This document shows positions 22,506 to 24,653 of a stretch of 24,653 bases of DNA, piece after piece. The translations under genes were made by a program, and so were the position numbers. The notes beneath the pieces are model-generated. The model had not been told where the DNA came from, made no database searches, and saw only the letters and a program-made list of their open reading frames with translations. The DNA is from Desulfamplus sp. GTDB taxonomy: Bacteria > Desulfobacterota > Desulfobacteria > Desulfobacterales > Desulfobacteraceae. The stretch spans positions 1-24,653 of the forward strand of contig JADFXA010000003.1 in NCBI GenBank assembly GCA_015233755.1. The letters run 5' to 3'. Numbering within the stretch: position 1 is the stretch's first letter; each line of letters begins with the position of its first letter.

Positions 22506-23711
22506 GTGGGAAGAATTTTTGTTGCAGGAAATTTTGGAAATATCACTGCTGATGCAGTTGTAATTGGTGGAGGTATTGTTGGAGCATCAACAGCATTCTG
22601 GCTTTCTAAGGCTGGAATGAAGGTAATTGTCGTTGAGATGCGTGATGCTCTTTCTTCTCTGACAACAGCTGCAAGTGTTGAGTGCTTTAGAACTCAGTTT
22701 ACAGAACAAGATATGGCAGAACTTGCCATTGAAAGCGTAAAAATGTTTGAAAATTTCAACGATGTTATTGGGTTGCCCGATATTCATATAGGAATGACAC
22801 AGCGTGGTTATCTGTTTGTCACTGACGAATCGAGTATGTTACCTGAATTAGAAAAAGCTGTTCAACGTTACCATGAGCTTGGGGTTACAACTTCTGAATT
22901 CATAAGTGGCGATAACCTACATAAAAGATTTCCTTTTCTTGCCTCTCAGGCACTGGCTGCAACGTATAACCATAAGGATGGATGGCTCTCTACTCATGAA
23001 ACTACTTATGGTTTTGCCAAGGCAAGCGATGATGCAGCTTTTTACACAAAAACCAAAGTAGTTGGAATAGTGGTAGACTCAAAAGGTGTTGCTGCAGTTG
23101 AAACTGATAAAGGTACTATTCAGACCCGCCTTGTCGTGAACTGTGCAGGCCCTTTTGCTGCCGCAATCGGCAAGATGGCGGGTCTTGAGATGCCCCTCAA
23201 AACAGTTAGGCGTCAGAAGTGCTATATTAAAGTGGCTGACAATATTGTTCCAAAGGATGCTCCATTCATGGTTGATCTCGTTAACCATTCATACTGGCGC
23301 CCGGAGGCGGGTGGAGTGCTATGTGCATGGGTTGATTCTGACGAACCTGAGTCTCCTCCGAGTGAGAATCTTCCTACTGACTGGGATTTTGCTGCTGAAT
23401 CAATTCACCGAATATCAAGGCTCAATCCGTTCTTTGAAACCATTGCTGATAAAATGGTTGCTTCAGATATCAATGTCTCTGCCGGTCAATATGTTTATAC
23501 ACCTGACGATAAACCTGTGATTGGGCCATGCGGTGAGATTGAGGGGCTACACCTCAACTGTGGTTATTGGTGCGGAGTGATGATGTCTCCGGCAGCAGGC
23601 AAAAGAGTTGCAGATATCGCAACTGGTAAAATGGATAACAAAAATAATCCGCTTCGCTATTCAAGGTTTGCTGAAGGAAGTGTTGAAAAAGGTTCAACAT
23701 TTCTGAAATAA
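22506..23711 (+). CDS. FAD-dependent amine oxidoreductase (DAO family, sarcosine-oxidase-beta-like)
   Basis: A 401-residue cytoplasmic flavoprotein. The FAD-binding Rossmann motif is complete: AVVIGGGIVGASTAFWLSKAG (GxGxxG at 21-26) with Glu44 ending the second strand (VIVVE). Further DAO-family blocks are VVNCAGPFA, the substrate-domain region around YWRPEAGG, and the C-terminal YTPDDKPVIGPCGEIEGLHL followed by GVMMSPAAGKRVAD. Family members oxidise N-methyl amines or amino acids such as sarcosine, dimethylglycine or proline-type substrates. The start is GTG at 22506 because AGAGGAGG lies directly before it; the frame continues upstream to an ATG at 22410 but without family similarity. The convergent MttB-type gene supports methylated-amine or betaine breakdown. 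Confidence 0.9.
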   Translation: MGRIFVAGNFGNITADAVVIGGGIVGASTAFWLSKAGMKVIVVEMRDALSSLTTAASVECFRTQFTEQDMAELAIESVKMFENFNDVIGLPDIHIGMTQRGYLFVTDESSMLPELEKAVQRYHELGVTTSEFISGDNLHKRFPFLASQALAATYNHKDGWLSTHETTYGFAKASDDAAFYTKTKVVGIVVDSKGVAAVETDKGTIQTRLVVNCAGPFAAAIGKMAGLEMPLKTVRRQKCYIKVADNIVPKDAPFMVDLVNHSYWRPEAGGVLCAWVDSDEPESPPSENLPTDWDFAAESIHRISRLNPFFETIADKMVASDINVSAGQYVYTPDDKPVIGPCGEIEGLHLNCGYWCGVMMSPAAGKRVADIATGKMDNKNNPLRYSRFAEGSVEKGSTFLK

Positions 23712-23777
23712 CTTATCTTCTTGCTCTACTAAATGATTTGTGAAAATATCTTTATATAAACTTATCAATATTTATGA

Positions 23778-23805
23778 ATAGAGACGCACAGAAGTGCGTC
23801 TCTAT
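23778..23805. terminator. strong hairpin between convergent genes
   Basis: A perfect 12-base stem, ATAGAGACGCAC with GTGCGTCTCTAT around loop AGAA, sits 3 bases from the stop of the minus-strand methyltransferase gene and 66 bases after the flavoprotein gene. It may act as a two-way terminator. It lacks a long T-run, and its GC-rich palindrome in AT-rich DNA also resembles dispersed REP-type palindromes. Confidence 0.6.
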
Positions 23806-23808
23806 AGT

Positions 23809-24653
23809 TTAGATATTGTTAATATAAGCCTTGAGAGACTTTTCCGCTTCTGCAGGTAGTGTAGGTTCCTGATATTTCTCTAAAATTTCCTTCCATTTTG
23901 CATTGGCTCTTTTCTCAATTGAGATAGCACCTTTTTTACTCCAACTTGCAAAATTATCCTTCTCTTCAAGAATGGGGGTATAAAGTTCCTTCTTAAAGTA
24001 TTTGAAGGTGTGCGTGTTCGTAAGATACTCTCCTCCTGGCCCTACTTGCTTAATAACATCAACTGCAAGTTTTTCAGGGGAGATACTCTCTCCTCGCTTG
24101 ATACGCTTACACATTCCGCATATTTCGCTGTCAATGATGAACTTTTCGTAAGATGCAACAATATAGCCCTCAAGAATACCAGCCGAATGGAGTACAAAAT
24201 TGACACCAGTCAACGTTGCCATCAACTGGCTCTGCATTGCCTCGAAACCCGCCTGAGCGTCAACAATCTTTGCATCTGAAAGAGCTCCACCCCCACGCGA
24301 TGGAAGGTGATAAAATCTTGCCATCTGGGCAGTAGCTGCGGTGTTAACTGCCATTTCAGGAGCACCGATACTTAATGTTCCGTAACGCATGGCCGCAGAT
24401 GATGATGAACCAGCAAAGACAACAGGAGTTCCCGGACGCACCATCTGTGCAAGGGTAATTCCTGCCAAAACCTCTGCATTTTGAACAACCAGAGTTCCCT
24501 CCATAGTAACAGGTGCTGTTGCACCGGCAATAGAGAGAGATGATATCAACTGAGGCATACCAGCCCGTGCATACTCCATTATGCCACCGCACATTTTGTC
24601 ATCATAGGCTAAAGGTGTAAGAGAACAGAGGATACTTACAAAAGGTGGTTTTT
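23809..24653 (-). CDS. MttB-family (trimethylamine/betaine) corrinoid methyltransferase, 5' end off window
   Basis: The frame is open to the window edge; about 281 C-terminal residues are visible of a family usually near 480-500. It begins inside PPFVSILCSLTPLAYDD, matching the MttB core, so the ATG at 24594 is internal and not the start. Further family blocks are GATAPVTMEGTLVVQNAEVL, GTPVVFAGSSSS, LPSRGGGALSDAK, DAQAGFEAM, and YEKFIIDSEICGM. The enzyme moves a methyl group from a quaternary or tertiary amine to a corrinoid protein. Archaeal MttB uses an in-frame amber codon for pyrrolysine in its C-terminal third; no in-frame TAG occurs in the visible part, pointing to a non-pyrrolysine type such as glycine betaine methyltransferase (MtgB-like). 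Neither a corrinoid protein gene nor a reductive activator is in view. Confidence 0.88.
   Translation of the reverse strand, partial: KPPFVSILCSLTPLAYDDKMCGGIMEYARAGMPQLISSLSIAGATAPVTMEGTLVVQNAEVLAGITLAQMVRPGTPVVFAGSSSSAAMRYGTLSIGAPEMAVNTAATAQMARFYHLPSRGGGALSDAKIVDAQAGFEAMQSQLMATLTGVNFVLHSAGILEGYIVASYEKFIIDSEICGMCKRIKRGESISPEKLAVDVIKQVGPGGEYLTNTHTFKYFKKELYTPILEEKDNFASWSKKGAISIEKRANAKWKEILEKYQEPTLPAEAEKSLKAYINNI

Noticed and set aside
24592..24594. ATG 24594 as the start of the MttB-type protein
   Set aside because: The frame continues upstream to the window edge with clear family similarity (CSLTPLAYDD), so this Met is internal.
23809..24653. Pyrrolysine-containing MttB
   Set aside because: No in-frame TAG occurs in the visible C-terminal part, where the archaeal pyrrolysine codon would fall; the missing N-terminal part cannot be examined.

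Overview
The window is a dense, AT-rich bacterial chromosome segment of about 24.7 kb with 18 genes on both strands. It carries no tRNA, rRNA, insertion sequence, phage gene or CRISPR array. Outer-membrane and OmpA-type envelope proteins indicate a Gram-negative cell. A DtxR regulator fused to a FeoA domain beside feoB, a trimethylamine/betaine-type MttB methyltransferase next to a sarcosine-oxidase-like flavoprotein, and very low G+C would fit a low-GC Desulfobacterota (delta-proteobacterial) lineage. That placement is inference; the sequence holds no marker gene that settles it.

Layout. (1) 51-2067, + strand: a membrane protein with a HEAT-like tail overlaps a CPBP intramembrane protease, followed by a compact nested-palindrome element (2071-2187). 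(2) 6400-2219, - strand: a promoter, a TPP riboswitch and an intrinsic terminator precede thiB-, thiP- and thiQ-like genes, forming a thiamine importer controlled by transcription attenuation. (3) 9256-6401, - strand: a very large MscS-type channel with a periplasmic coiled-coil domain. (4) 9452-10701, + strand: a 12-codon leader peptide overlaps the start of an outer-membrane beta-barrel gene that ends in a clear terminator. (5) 12644-10868, - strand: a response regulator/PP2C phosphatase and an RsbW-type anti-sigma-kinase-like ATPase. (6) 12987-16449, + strand: two very AT-rich long coiled-coil proteins, the second with one membrane span and a periplasmic OmpA peptidoglycan-binding domain. 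(7) 19320-16516, - strand: feoB then dtxR-feoA, for ferrous iron uptake and its regulation. (8) 19523-22320, + strand: P-loop kinase-like protein, PAP2 lipid phosphatase and an actin-like ATPase, apparently one operon. (9) 22506-24653: an FAD-dependent amine oxidoreductase facing a truncated MttB-family methyltransferase, likely for methylated-amine or betaine catabolism, with visibly higher G+C.

Two regions look least described. The first is the coiled-coil/OmpA pair, which could form a cytoplasmic scaffold tied through the inner membrane to peptidoglycan and lies divergent from a phosphatase/kinase signalling pair. The second is the kinase-like/PAP2/actin-like operon, which could join lipid phosphorylation state to a filament whose phosphate-2 motif lacks the usual aspartate. 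Both are hypotheses from gene content.
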